Source: Pseudomonas sp. efr-133-TYG-5 (lineage in GTDB: Bacteria; Pseudomonadota; Gammaproteobacteria; Pseudomonadales; Pseudomonadaceae). From it: a DNA stretch of 64,000 bases. Location: assembly GCF_030209175.1 (NCBI RefSeq), contig NZ_JARVSM010000001.1, forward strand, positions 682,001 to 746,000. The letters run 5' to 3'. This document shows, one piece after another, positions 39,501-47,057 of the stretch; position 1 is the first letter of the stretch; the number at the start of each line of letters is the position of its first letter. The notes beneath the pieces are model-generated. The model worked only from the letters and a program-made list of their open reading frames with translations. It did no database searches and was not told the origin of the DNA. A program made the position numbers and the translations under genes.

Positions 39501-39680
39501 GACTGGCGCCAGGACCTGCGCACCGGTGTGGGTCTGCGTTGGCAATGGTGGTACGACGATGACCGCTACAACGCCTATCGCTCGAAACTGTCGGTGCGCA
39601 CCGAGTACCAGCAGTCGCTGGGCGGCAATCTGTATGAAGGCGGCAATGGCGTGCTGCTGGGTGTGGAGTGGAATTTCTGA
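36522..39680 (+). CDS. nfrA: Outer-membrane glycan exporter / phage N4 receptor homologue NfrA
   Basis: 1052 residues. A signal peptide (LLIGGLLLGLSAGSTLHAAA) is followed by some 800 residues of alpha-helical TPR-like repeats (Ala/Leu/Arg-rich, for example KVPKNEEARTLLVESLARQ). The last 240 residues are an amphipathic beta-barrel ending in VLLGVEWNF with C-terminal Phe, as required for outer-membrane insertion. This periplasmic TPR plus barrel layout is that of polysaccharide exporters such as BcsC and PgaA. In E. coli NfrA is the N4 phage adsorption protein, working with NfrB. It overlaps nfrB by 4 bases. Confidence 0.92.
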   Translation: MKPVPRNTLLIGGLLLGLSAGSTLHAAALSDFEQFRSYPYMDRSYREAKKGNWKEVERLMRHLLEKVPKNEEARTLLVESLARQRRYKEALQALPNDSEALLDLRLTWIEQDPPSSSQVESWMASSSLNDRVRLWQAYSLSLAKFGGAAKAHDWLAQLAPQGDDNILRLARANWSEQLRDWSGTIEQLAPLAARGQLDGEAWQRLANAYVQRLDEKPLQQLLAQAPSPEAARQVRLAMINRAIAVGHEQQALRWMQSLPASDLADPAQRQRLWELARQSEDVPNVQRLSNDLQRPCLETAEWLSRHDPEAALGQLRGCRPSDDPRTWLVLAQRLQATDLLQDTRLPEPWDSRRQAQLVDVWQEQGQDNKVNIWLAGQKQTPEVVKRRAELTQKMGRSTEAQTLWEYHYRQTGNLDSLDQATYLAVNSGDRVHAQQLLGSAYDRHGARLPAAARQRLAELYASAPDTTPAGQRRITSLLAHVDGATRGQLLAQLAETGQCTVVQDAIADHPQAAGDYRALGRCAMPDRPGEAVVYYRQAERLGDRGSRLPLAYALEAAGDSAGALLIWRSLPTSELSDNARLTASRSALSAGDYQAAESYWQQSTTRGANEWALGAAIADARGDHSQALQRQRQALQQAADAGHFYAASVTAQKAGDLPQSTAWLAEAVRREPQNPRYRADYGMRLAGAASREDRALAIPYLQQATRDFPEDYRLGETLAWRYDEAENSAAARQELRRVIDLEQYPVAADDEEGSMQARLYRQRRAHESLARRDSRTIASTWSPAGVSTNDFVRPDDSQGSRRRADSQNVQLAMWDHALGDEPSRAGSSLSVYGRVLLGGQGRSNYAQSLAAGVGLRYKPWGTQNINFYGEIYKQSQFNDQDDHSLSLGQMLVPEKLLEQINDHRQDGHTSTDYLLRATASFLDQGRFRNDWRVDESDWEERFLYLDAAWWTKAGDHQWLSRFQQGHTWKLPFNGAQTLMPYGFLEFASQDPSNDWRQDLRTGVGLRWQWWYDDDRYNAYRSKLSVRTEYQQSLGGNLYEGGNGVLLGVEWNF

Positions 39681-40558
39681 TGGCTCGATGGATAGTGTTT
39701 TTCTGCCTGATGCTGGGCGCGAGCATGACGCAGGCCGATGAGCGGGTGTTCTATCAGCCGCTGAATGTCGATGCCAACCTGACCACCGCGCAGTGGCAAA
39801 AGATCTGGCAGGACACCGCGCAACACGGTACGCGGACGCTGATCGTACAGTGGACGGCTTATGGCGACTCGGACTTTGGCGGTGCCGATGGCTGGCTCGC
39901 CAACAGCCTGAAACTGGCTGAGCGCCAGGGCTTGCAACTGGTGCTGGGCCTGGCGATGGATCCGGCTTATTACCAGCGTATCGAGCAACTGGACAGCGCC
40001 GGGCTCAAGTTTTACTGGCAGGCGCAGCTCGGACGGTCGCTGGCGCAACAGTACAAGCTGCGCCAGGACTGGAAGCTGAAGGTCAGCGGCTGGTACTTGC
40101 CGCTGGAGCTGGATGATCTGCACTTCCTGGCGGCGGACCGACGGGCCACCCTGCAGCGCCAGCTCAAGGATTTTGCTTCCAGACTCGATGCACCGCTGCA
40201 TGTCAGCGCCTTCAGTGCCGGCAAGCTGGCGCCGCAGGTCACCGGCAGCTGGCTCGGGGACCTCAGTGCAACAGGCATCCAGGTGTGGTGGCAGGATGGC
40301 GCCGGCACCCGCCGGCTGGCGCCACAGGTGCGCGATGGCTATGCCAGCGCACTGCCCTGCTCCGTAGGCATCGTGCGCGAAGCGTTTCGCCAGGTCAGCG
40401 CCGAGGGCCAGCCGTTCCGCGCCGAACCCGCCAACCCGGACGCCACGCCGGCCGGCTGCCATCGCACGGCGGTATTTTCCCTGCGCTACCGGCCGTGGGG
40501 CCGGGTGATCCTCGACAATCAACGCACACAGCAGGGCCGCGATGTACAAAACCATTGA
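39680..40558 (+). CDS. DUF4434-type periplasmic protein, possible glycoside hydrolase
   Basis: 292 residues with a signal peptide cleaved near SMTQADERVFYQPL. The mature part looks like a TIM-barrel glycosidase-related fold: TLIVQWTAYGDSDFGG, LQLVLGLAMDPAYYQRI, WYLPLELDDLHF, IQVWWQDGAGT. Acidic residues in PLELDD and WQDG could be catalytic, though I cannot prove it. Its ATG overlaps the nfrA stop (TGATG). By comparison with cellulose and PNAG systems, which carry a periplasmic hydrolase or deacetylase, it may trim or modify the glycan. Confidence 0.75.
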   Translation: MARWIVFFCLMLGASMTQADERVFYQPLNVDANLTTAQWQKIWQDTAQHGTRTLIVQWTAYGDSDFGGADGWLANSLKLAERQGLQLVLGLAMDPAYYQRIEQLDSAGLKFYWQAQLGRSLAQQYKLRQDWKLKVSGWYLPLELDDLHFLAADRRATLQRQLKDFASRLDAPLHVSAFSAGKLAPQVTGSWLGDLSATGIQVWWQDGAGTRRLAPQVRDGYASALPCSVGIVREAFRQVSAEGQPFRAEPANPDATPAGCHRTAVFSLRYRPWGRVILDNQRTQQGRDVQNH

Positions 40559-41618
40559 AGAACAGGTGCTGAAAAAGGCCGCGCCCGCTGAACTGCGGGC
40601 CGAGTTCATCCAGCACGAATTCGAACGCCTGCATTCATTCAGCGTACTGATCTATCTCGCCAGCATTGCGATCTGGCTGGTGTTCGATCTGGTCGTCAGT
40701 TTTCTCGGTGAACAGGGCTTCACCTGGCGCTCGATGATTTTTATCTCGCTGTTTGCGATCCTCACCCTGGTGATGGGTTTTACCCGCAAGGCCCGGCATT
40801 TCGATCTGATCACCCTGCTGTTCGTGCTGATCCTGACCATCGGCGTACGGCTGATCATCACCGGCATTCCCGCCAACGTGCACAGTTCCTGGCTGGTGCT
40901 CGCGGCAGCCAGCATGCTCTATAGCGTCTCGGTGCTGCCATTGAGTCGCGGGGCGTTCTTTGCCGCGCAAACCATCATCTGGCTGGTGCTCAACCCGTTC
41001 ATCAACACTCCCACGCGCCTGATCGAACTCAGGGGCGTGATGACTGCCAGCTACAGCATTTTTCTCTGCGCGCTGACCATTTACACATTCCTCAAGCTGC
41101 GCCAGGCCAAGCTCTACAACTACATCATGTCCAGGTTGCTGCTCGATCAGGCCTACAACGATCCGCTCACCGAAATCCCCAACCGCCGCTCGTTCATGAC
41201 CAGCGCCGGACAACACCTGCAAACCGTGCCACGCGAGCATGAGCAGTACCTGGCGATGGTCGACATCGACAACTTCAAGAAAGTCAATGATGTGTATGGC
41301 CACGACGTCGGCGATGAAGTGCTCAAGCGCGTGGCGGCGGATATCAAGGCGGTCATGAGCCACTTCGAATACGCGCGGCTGGGTGGCGAGGAGTTCGCCA
41401 TCTATCTGGCCGGTGTGTGCCGCGCAGACGTCGAGGCACTGGCCGCCGAACTGTGCCGGGTGGTGCGTGAGCAGCCCACCCGGCATCCGGTGACCATCAG
41501 CATTGGCCTGGCCCGGGTCGAGGCTGGCGACAGCCTCAACCAGGCGCTGGTCAAGGCCGATGAAGCCTTGTACGAGTCAAAGCACACCGGGAAGGATCGC
41601 TACACCTTCCACGTCTAG
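40542..41618 (+). CDS. Membrane-bound diguanylate cyclase (GGDEF)
   Basis: 358 residues: about five to six membrane helices between residues 35 and 190, then a GGDEF domain with the active-site GGEEF at 281-285, [12 protein letters not shown] and [10 protein letters not shown]. The allosteric I-site RxxD, expected five residues before GGEEF, is replaced (MSHF), so product inhibition by c-di-GMP is probably weak. It overlaps the preceding gene by 17 bases. It is the last gene of the wecB-nfrBA operon and is the likely local c-di-GMP source for the MshEN domains of NfrB. Confidence 0.92.
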   Translation: MYKTIEEQVLKKAAPAELRAEFIQHEFERLHSFSVLIYLASIAIWLVFDLVVSFLGEQGFTWRSMIFISLFAILTLVMGFTRKARHFDLITLLFVLILTIGVRLIITGIPANVHSSWLVLAAASMLYSVSVLPLSRGAFFAAQTIIWLVLNPFINTPTRLIELRGVMTASYSIFLCALTIYTFLKLRQAKLYNYIMSRLLLDQAYNDPLTEIPNRRSFMTSAGQHLQTVPREHEQYLAMVDIDNFKKVNDVYGHDVGDEVLKRVAADIKAVMSHFEYARLGGEEFAIYLAGVCRADVEALAAELCRVVREQPTRHPVTISIGLARVEAGDSLNQALVKADEALYESKHTGKDRYTFHV

Positions 41619-43183
41619 CCGGTGACTGCGGCGTGGCGCACCAGCAACACCCGCGTCACGCGCCGCTCCTCGACCGCCATCACGGTCATTCGCCAGCCTT
41701 CGTAGTCCAGGCGGTCGCCCTTCATCGGCAAGCGGTCGAGCAGGCTCATCACCAGCCCGGCGAGCGTCTGATAGTCCTCGGTCGGCTCGGCGCCGAAACC
41801 GGTGTGCTGACGGATGCGTGTCAGGTTCAAGGCGCCGCTGACGACAAACCCGCCCTGCTCCTCGATCACATCGGGGCCGGCGACTTCGCTGGCATCCGGC
41901 AACTCGCCGGCAATCGATTCGAGGATATCGGTCATGGTCAGCACACCGACGAAGTCGCCGAATTCATTGACCACGAAGGCAATGTGCGTCGACGCAGCGC
42001 GCATCTGCTCCAGTGCGTTAAGGATCGAATAGCTGTCGAGCAGGTTGATGGTCTTGCGCGCCAGGTGTTCGAGGTTCGGCTCGTTGCCGGCCAGGTACTC
42101 CTTGAGCAATTCCTTCTTGTGCACGAAGCCCAGGGGCTCATCCACCGCGCCGTTGCGAATCAGCGGCAGACGCGAGTAGGACGAATGCATCAGACGCGTG
42201 CGAATCGTCTCGGCGTCCTCCGCCAGATCAATGCTGTCGACATCCGCGCGCACCGTCATCAGGTTGCGAATCGGTCGCTCGGCCAGTTGCAGCACGCCGC
42301 TGATCATCACTCGCTCGCGGCGGTCGAACAGCTCGGCGCTCGGCGCCTCGCCGTCGTCGAGCAGATCGGAAATCTCTTCGCCAACCTCCTCGACCGCCAG
42401 TTTGCGCCCGCCCAGCAAGCGCATCACCGCGTGGGCGGTACGTTCGCGCATCGGCCGCAGGCCCTGCATCGAACGCTTGCGCCGCGCCCGGGCGATCTGG
42501 TTGAACACCTCGATCAGGATCGAGAAACCGATGGCCGCGTACAGGTAACCTTTCGGGATGTGGAAGCCCAGGCCTTCGGCGGTCAAGGCAAAACCGATCA
42601 TCATCAGGAAGCCCAGGCACAGCATGATCACCGTCGGGTGCGCGTTGACGAAACGGGTCAGCGGCTTGCTGGCCACGATCATCAGGCCGATGGAAATGAT
42701 CACCGCGATCATCATTACCGCCAGCTCATCGACCATGCCCACGGCGGTAATCACCGCGTCCAGCGAGAACACCGCGTCCAGCACGACGATCTGCGCCACG
42801 ATGGGCCAGAACAGGGCGTAAGCGCTATTGCTCGTGCGCTGGCCGACATGGCCTTCGAGGCGCTCGTGCAACTCCATGGTCGCCTTGAACAGCAGGAACA
42901 CACCCCCGAACAGCATGATCAGGTCACGGCCGGAGAAGCTCTTGCCGAACACCTCGAACAGCGGCTGGGTCAGCGTGACCAGCCAGGAAATGCTCGCCAG
43001 CAGGCCCAGGCGCATGATCAACGCCAGGCTCAGACCGATGATCCGCGCGCGGTCGCGCTGATGCGGCGGCAGTTTGTCCGCGAGAATCGCGATAAACACC
43101 AGGTTGTCGATACCCAGCACCAGTTCCAGCACGATCAATGTCGCCAGGCCCAGCCAGGCCGTGGGATCCGCTAACCATTCCAT
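41615..43183 (-). CDS. TerC-family membrane protein with CBS pair and CorC/HlyC domain
   Basis: 522 residues of the YoaE/YegH type. A TerC membrane domain of about seven helices fills residues 1-230 ([21 protein letters not shown] and [20 protein letters not shown], the paired acidic helix motifs). A CBS pair lies at about 300-420 ([32 protein letters not shown]) and a CorC_HlyC domain at the C-terminus ([17 protein letters not shown]). TerC proteins are implicated in metal ion efflux. The gene converges on the cyclase gene, with coding ends overlapping by 4 bases and leaving no room for a separate terminator. Confidence 0.92.
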   Translation of the reverse strand: MEWLADPTAWLGLATLIVLELVLGIDNLVFIAILADKLPPHQRDRARIIGLSLALIMRLGLLASISWLVTLTQPLFEVFGKSFSGRDLIMLFGGVFLLFKATMELHERLEGHVGQRTSNSAYALFWPIVAQIVVLDAVFSLDAVITAVGMVDELAVMMIAVIISIGLMIVASKPLTRFVNAHPTVIMLCLGFLMMIGFALTAEGLGFHIPKGYLYAAIGFSILIEVFNQIARARRKRSMQGLRPMRERTAHAVMRLLGGRKLAVEEVGEEISDLLDDGEAPSAELFDRRERVMISGVLQLAERPIRNLMTVRADVDSIDLAEDAETIRTRLMHSSYSRLPLIRNGAVDEPLGFVHKKELLKEYLAGNEPNLEHLARKTINLLDSYSILNALEQMRAASTHIAFVVNEFGDFVGVLTMTDILESIAGELPDASEVAGPDVIEEQGGFVVSGALNLTRIRQHTGFGAEPTEDYQTLAGLVMSLLDRLPMKGDRLDYEGWRMTVMAVEERRVTRVLLVRHAAVTG

Positions 43184-43501
43184 AAAACGTCTCGATCTCT
43201 CTTCAGTGAATTCAGGCTGCCGGGCACGGCAAAGCGCGGCGCGAAAGCTCGAAGGCTGCGCCAACAACGATAGTCGGGAGTCGGAAGACCGGATGCTGCG
43301 AGTGCGTCAAGACCGCGCCGGGGCGCGTGGAGAAAGGGTAACTGGGAGGCTCCGAGAGGCTGTTCATGCAAATCCTGAAAGGAAAAAGGCCTTGGAGCGT
43401 ACAGCCTAAAGCGACTTTTCCTACAGCCGGAAATCATTTCAAAATCTGTACAGGCAGCGCAATCCAGTGCATTGCGCTGCGCTCGAGGGAATCGCCGCGG
43501 C
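43184..43501. other. Intergenic region with one hairpin
   Basis: A 318-base spacer holding the promoter of the TerC gene (leftwards) and the end of the phospholipase D-like gene. At 43455-43479 CAGCGCAAT pairs with ATTGCGCTG, a possible terminator for the latter, although it lacks a U-run. Nothing else was recognised. Confidence 0.45.
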
Positions 43502-45148
43502 CTAACGACCGGCAAACCGCAGGCGCGACAGCTGGCGCAAATCGCCTTCGAGGTAATAGTCGTGAGTCCAGCGGTCGTCCACGGCCAACGGCTGCACCTG
43601 TTTCAAATCCAGTTGCCTGGCGAAGTACCGGAAGCGGTAGTGCTCGTAGAACCGCAGCAACTCCAGACCATAGCGATCGGCCAGATCGGTGTCGCCGCGA
43701 ATGATCAGGTAGTTCTCGTCATTACCCTGGCTGGCCGAGGTGCTGAGGTTGTGGCTGCCGCTGATGATGGTCGGGTTGTCGCTGGTGAAGTCGGTGATCA
43801 CCGCTTTGGTGTGCACCAGCAGGTTGCCCTTCTGGCCTTTCATGTTTTCCTTGAGCCAGCCCTCCAGCCCCGTGTTGAGCAGCGCCGTGGCCGCAAATTC
43901 GGCCGTGCGGTCGGCATGGAAGCCGGTGATTTCGCTGGCCGTGTTCTGCAGACCGTAACGCAGGACGCTGTCGTGTGGCTGGCCGAGCAAGGCATTGAGA
44001 ATCGCCTCCGGCAGGGCAAATGCCGTGACAAACAGCACATCCTTTTGCGCCGCGTCGATGATCTCGACGAATTCGCGCAGATCGCCGCCGCCCGTGCGCG
44101 GCGAGAACCCGGCGAACAGCGCCCGCTGAGGATTCATCGGGTTGTGCTGGTTGATCCAGTCGCGAGTGGCGCCGACGTCGTCCGGCGTGGCCCAGATCTG
44201 CTCGAACGTCGCCAGGTAACTGGCGCCGATGGCCGCGTCGTCGAGGACGTGCACTACGTTGGCCTGGCGATAGACGCCGTTGGCCGTGAAATTGGTGCTG
44301 CCGCAGAGCACCGCTTGTGGCTGGCGCTCACCCGCAGCGTCGACACGGCTGAGGACAATGAATTTGTCATGGAAAATACTGTGGGTGACCCGCCCGCGCT
44401 TGTTCGCCGCCGGCAGTTTCGCCAGATTCGCCGCGTTGATCGTGGTGTCTTCGTCATCGGGCCTGGCGTGATACAGCACGCGCAACTGCACCCCGCGCGC
44501 GAACGCCGCGTTCACCGTGTCGATGATGGCCTGCAACTGGTATTCGTAGATGGCAATGTCCAGTGCCCACTGCCCGTCGAGCGCGCGTTCGATAAACCCC
44601 TGCAAGCGCCCCAACAGACCGTTCTCCAGCCACTGGCGGGCAGCGTCCGGCCAAGCTTCGATAGGCATCAGTTTGTTCGCGCTGATCTGCGCGTCGAGGT
44701 CGGGAAACTTGCGCTGGAACGCCTGACTGGCCGCCACCGCGCGATTGAAGATCACGCTCTGGTTGGCCGGGTGGCCGTCATCCGCGGTAATGCTCAGTTG
44801 CAGCGACTCGGCCAACACCGGGGCGTCCGCCGTCCCGTAGACCAGGTGCACGCGATAGTGGAGGGTCATGCCGGGATTGACCGCGTAATCGGCCCAACGA
44901 AATTTCTGCAACGGCGCCTTGTCGCTTGGCGTCGCGTGAAACTGCGCAAAGGTGTGGGCTTTGCCGGGGAACGTCAGGCTGTTGAAGAGGAACAGCCAGG
45001 GCTTGTCGCCCTGTTGTTTTTCGATGGCGAATCCGAGCAAGCCTGTGCGTCGGGATTCGGCAAGGTCCATGGCCAGCAGCACGCCGTTGGTTCCGGCGTA
45101 AGCCTTGATGCGGAAATCATCCTGAGGGTTGGCGACCAATACGCGCAT
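43502..45148 (-). CDS. Phospholipase D-like protein with two HKD motifs
   Basis: 548 residues. The C-terminal two thirds form a PLD superfamily double domain: motif 1 HDKFIVLSRVD...GSTNFTANG and motif 2 HTKAVITDF...SGSHNLSTSA. Both keep His and Lys, and the conserved Ser/Asn run follows each. The N-terminal 150 residues (MRVLVANPQDDFRIKAYAGT, KPWLFLFNSLTF) are unfamiliar and may bind substrate or partner. There is no signal peptide, so activity would be cytoplasmic or delivered by a secretion system. Substrate (lipid or nucleic acid) is undetermined. AAGGAG precedes the ATG at 45148. Confidence 0.85.
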   Translation of the reverse strand: MRVLVANPQDDFRIKAYAGTNGVLLAMDLAESRRTGLLGFAIEKQQGDKPWLFLFNSLTFPGKAHTFAQFHATPSDKAPLQKFRWADYAVNPGMTLHYRVHLVYGTADAPVLAESLQLSITADDGHPANQSVIFNRAVAASQAFQRKFPDLDAQISANKLMPIEAWPDAARQWLENGLLGRLQGFIERALDGQWALDIAIYEYQLQAIIDTVNAAFARGVQLRVLYHARPDDEDTTINAANLAKLPAANKRGRVTHSIFHDKFIVLSRVDAAGERQPQAVLCGSTNFTANGVYRQANVVHVLDDAAIGASYLATFEQIWATPDDVGATRDWINQHNPMNPQRALFAGFSPRTGGGDLREFVEIIDAAQKDVLFVTAFALPEAILNALLGQPHDSVLRYGLQNTASEITGFHADRTAEFAATALLNTGLEGWLKENMKGQKGNLLVHTKAVITDFTSDNPTIISGSHNLSTSASQGNDENYLIIRGDTDLADRYGLELLRFYEHYRFRYFARQLDLKQVQPLAVDDRWTHDYYLEGDLRQLSRLRFAGR

Positions 45149-45220
45149 GGTTTCACTCCTTGTGAAATGGCTGCTGAGCAGCATAGAGCAGCGCCGGCCA
45201 ATTGCGCGTAACGCAAGACT

Positions 45221-45961
45221 TCAGAGCGCAGGCGAGTCATCGATATGCCGATAGTCCGCCCCCAACACCTGCGCCAACTGTCGCGCCCGCCCCAGCCTGA
45301 TCGGCCCGCGCTCGATGTCGATCAACAAGCCTGGACACGCCAGTGGCGGCGCTTGCGGCAAGTCTTTCAGACGCCCGTCGGTAATCAGCAACAAACGCTG
45401 CTGCTCGGCCGGAAAGCGCTTTTGCCGCAGCGTCAGCCAGTGCTCGGCCTGGGTCAGCGCCGCCAGCAACGGGGTGCCGCCGCCCGCACCGAGCCCTTCG
45501 AGCCAGGCGCGCAGACCGCTGGACGCTTTCAATCCCTGCACCTGCCATTGCGGCGCGGCACCGCTGGCGGTCAGCAGCGCCAGGCGCGCCCGTTGCCGAT
45601 ACGCGTCGTCGAACACTTGCGCGAGCAAACCCTTGGCGTCGCTCAAGGCCTGATGGCGCCGAGTCGAGGCGGAGGCGTCGACGATCACCAGCCACAACTC
45701 ATGCGGTGAACGGGTGCGGACCTGCAACAGCAGGTCGGCGCGCTGCCGCGGCCGGCCCTTGAGCAGGGTCCCCGGCCAGTTCACCGCACCGCTGCGGGCG
45801 CTGCGGCGTTTGCCCTGGCGGCCATTGTCGAGTGTGCCGGCGCGGGGTCTGGCATTCGCCCCTGCGGCGGCTCGGGGACGAATGCCGTTTACTTTTTTGG
45901 CCAGCTCGGCACTTCGCGGCGAGCGCCGGTGGCGAGTGCCGGCGCCGGCATGTCGCCCCAC
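45221..45961 (-). CDS. VWA-domain (ChlD/BchD-like) chelatase subunit
   Basis: Integrin-I-type VWA domain with a complete MIDAS: VIVDASAST (DxSxS), the Thr loop GGGTPLLAAL and LLITDGRLKD. A basic/Pro-rich linker precedes it (GIRPRAAAGANARPRAG), as in ChlD-type subunits. It probably forms the AAA+/VWA pair with the ChlI-like gene upstream and drives metal insertion by CobN. The start is uncertain because no ATG exists in a sensible place. I give a GTG at 45961 behind GAAGG, which overlaps the ChlI gene by 73 bases. A later GTG at 45784 would give 187 residues. Confidence 0.75.
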   Translation of the reverse strand: MGRHAGAGTRHRRSPRSAELAKKVNGIRPRAAAGANARPRAGTLDNGRQGKRRSARSGAVNWPGTLLKGRPRQRADLLLQVRTRSPHELWLVIVDASASTRRHQALSDAKGLLAQVFDDAYRQRARLALLTASGAAPQWQVQGLKASSGLRAWLEGLGAGGGTPLLAALTQAEHWLTLRQKRFPAEQQRLLLITDGRLKDLPQAPPLACPGLLIDIERGPIRLGRARQLAQVLGADYRHIDDSPAL

Positions 45962-46887
45962 TGGCCCTGGCCTTCGCTCGGGTTGGCCTGGGCATCGGCC
46001 GCGGGCTGCGCAGGCGGTTGCGGGCTGGACGCCGCGGGCTCGCGGCGGCGATGACGCAGCGCAAATTCGGCGACGGCGTCGATGTCCTGCTCGGCGATCG
46101 CCGCGGCGCCGCGCCACGCCGCATGCGCCCGCGCTGCCCGCAGCCAGACCAGGTCGGCGCGCAAGCCGTCGACACCGGCAGCGAAGCAGCGCTCGGTGAT
46201 TTGCGCCAGGGCTTCATCGTCGAGCGGAATGCTTGCCAAGGCATTGCGCGCGTGTTCGCAGCGCTCGCGCAGCGCCTGTTGCGCGGCTTGCCATTGCGCA
46301 CAGAACCGCTGCGGATCACTGTCGAAATCCAGCCGCCGGCGAATGATCTGCCCACGCTCGGCCGGCGCGGTATGGCCGCTGAGCGCGACGTTGAGGCCGA
46401 AGCGGTCGAGCAATTGCGGACGCAGTTCGCCCTCCTCCGGGTTCATCGTGCCGATCAGGACGAACTTCGCCGAGTGCCGATGGGAAATGCCGTCGCGCTC
46501 GATCAGGTTGGTGCCGCTGGCGGCGACGTCGAGCAACAGATCCACCAGATGATCCGGCAGCAGGTTGACCTCGTCGACGTACAGCACGCCGCCGTCAGCC
46601 TTGGCCAGCACACCGGGAGAAAACTGCGCGCGACCGGCGCTCAGGGCGGCGTCGAGATCGAGGGTGCCGACCAGCCGTTCTTCGGTGGCACCCAGCGGCA
46701 AGGTGACGAATTGACCGCTGGCCAACAGATCCGCCAGGCCGCGCGCCAGGGTCGACTTGGCCATGCCGCGCGGACCTTCGATCAGCACGCCGCCGATTTT
46801 CGGGTCAATGGCGCTGAGGCACAGGGCCAGTTTCAGCTCATCGGCACCGACCACGGCGGAGAGGGGGAAATGCGCGGTATCGGTCAT
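45889..46887 (-). CDS. ChlI-like AAA+ ATPase of the cobaltochelatase
   Basis: 332 residues of the magnesium-chelatase subunit I family: Walker A EGPRGMAKST (38-46), LPLGATEERLVGTLD, Walker B GGVLYVDEVNLLP, and the sensor region IGTMNPEEGELRPQLLDRFGL. With the VWA subunit it substitutes for CobS/CobT in many bacteria that use CobN. The C-terminal tail (PQPPAQPAADAQANPSEGQG) is a disordered linker. ATGs at 46911 and 46887 are possible. The latter gives the normal N-terminus and has a GAGA-type site. Downstream of cobN in the same orientation. Confidence 0.9.
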   Translation of the reverse strand: MTDTAHFPLSAVVGADELKLALCLSAIDPKIGGVLIEGPRGMAKSTLARGLADLLASGQFVTLPLGATEERLVGTLDLDAALSAGRAQFSPGVLAKADGGVLYVDEVNLLPDHLVDLLLDVAASGTNLIERDGISHRHSAKFVLIGTMNPEEGELRPQLLDRFGLNVALSGHTAPAERGQIIRRRLDFDSDPQRFCAQWQAAQQALRERCEHARNALASIPLDDEALAQITERCFAAGVDGLRADLVWLRAARAHAAWRGAAAIAEQDIDAVAEFALRHRRREPAASSPQPPAQPAADAQANPSEGQGQWGDMPAPALATGARREVPSWPKK

Positions 46888-46962
46888 GGTTTTTTTCTCT
46901 GTCGTGGTCATCGGTGTGCTTGATCGTTGTAGCGTATTCGTGGGGCGACCCTCACCCCAGCG

Positions 46963-46979
46963 CTCTCCCTGCGGGAGAG
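46963..46979. other. Short intergenic hairpin between cobN and the ChlI-like gene
   Basis: CTCTCCC-TGC-GGGAGAG in the 170-base spacer. Such CTCTCCC/GGGAGAG hairpins recur in spacers of many proteobacteria. It could be a processing or partial termination site that lowers chelatase ATPase expression relative to cobN. Confidence 0.4.
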
Positions 46980-47057
46980 AAAGCGAGTCTCATCAAGGCG
47001 CGGGCCGGCGGGCAGTCCGACCTGTCGCGCGCTGGCGGGTGAACGCCTTTTGCCGGC

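Noticed and set aside
45962..46117. N-terminal extension of the VWA frame
   Set aside because: The extra Arg-rich residues are an out-of-frame reading of the ChlI-like gene and not a plausible domain.
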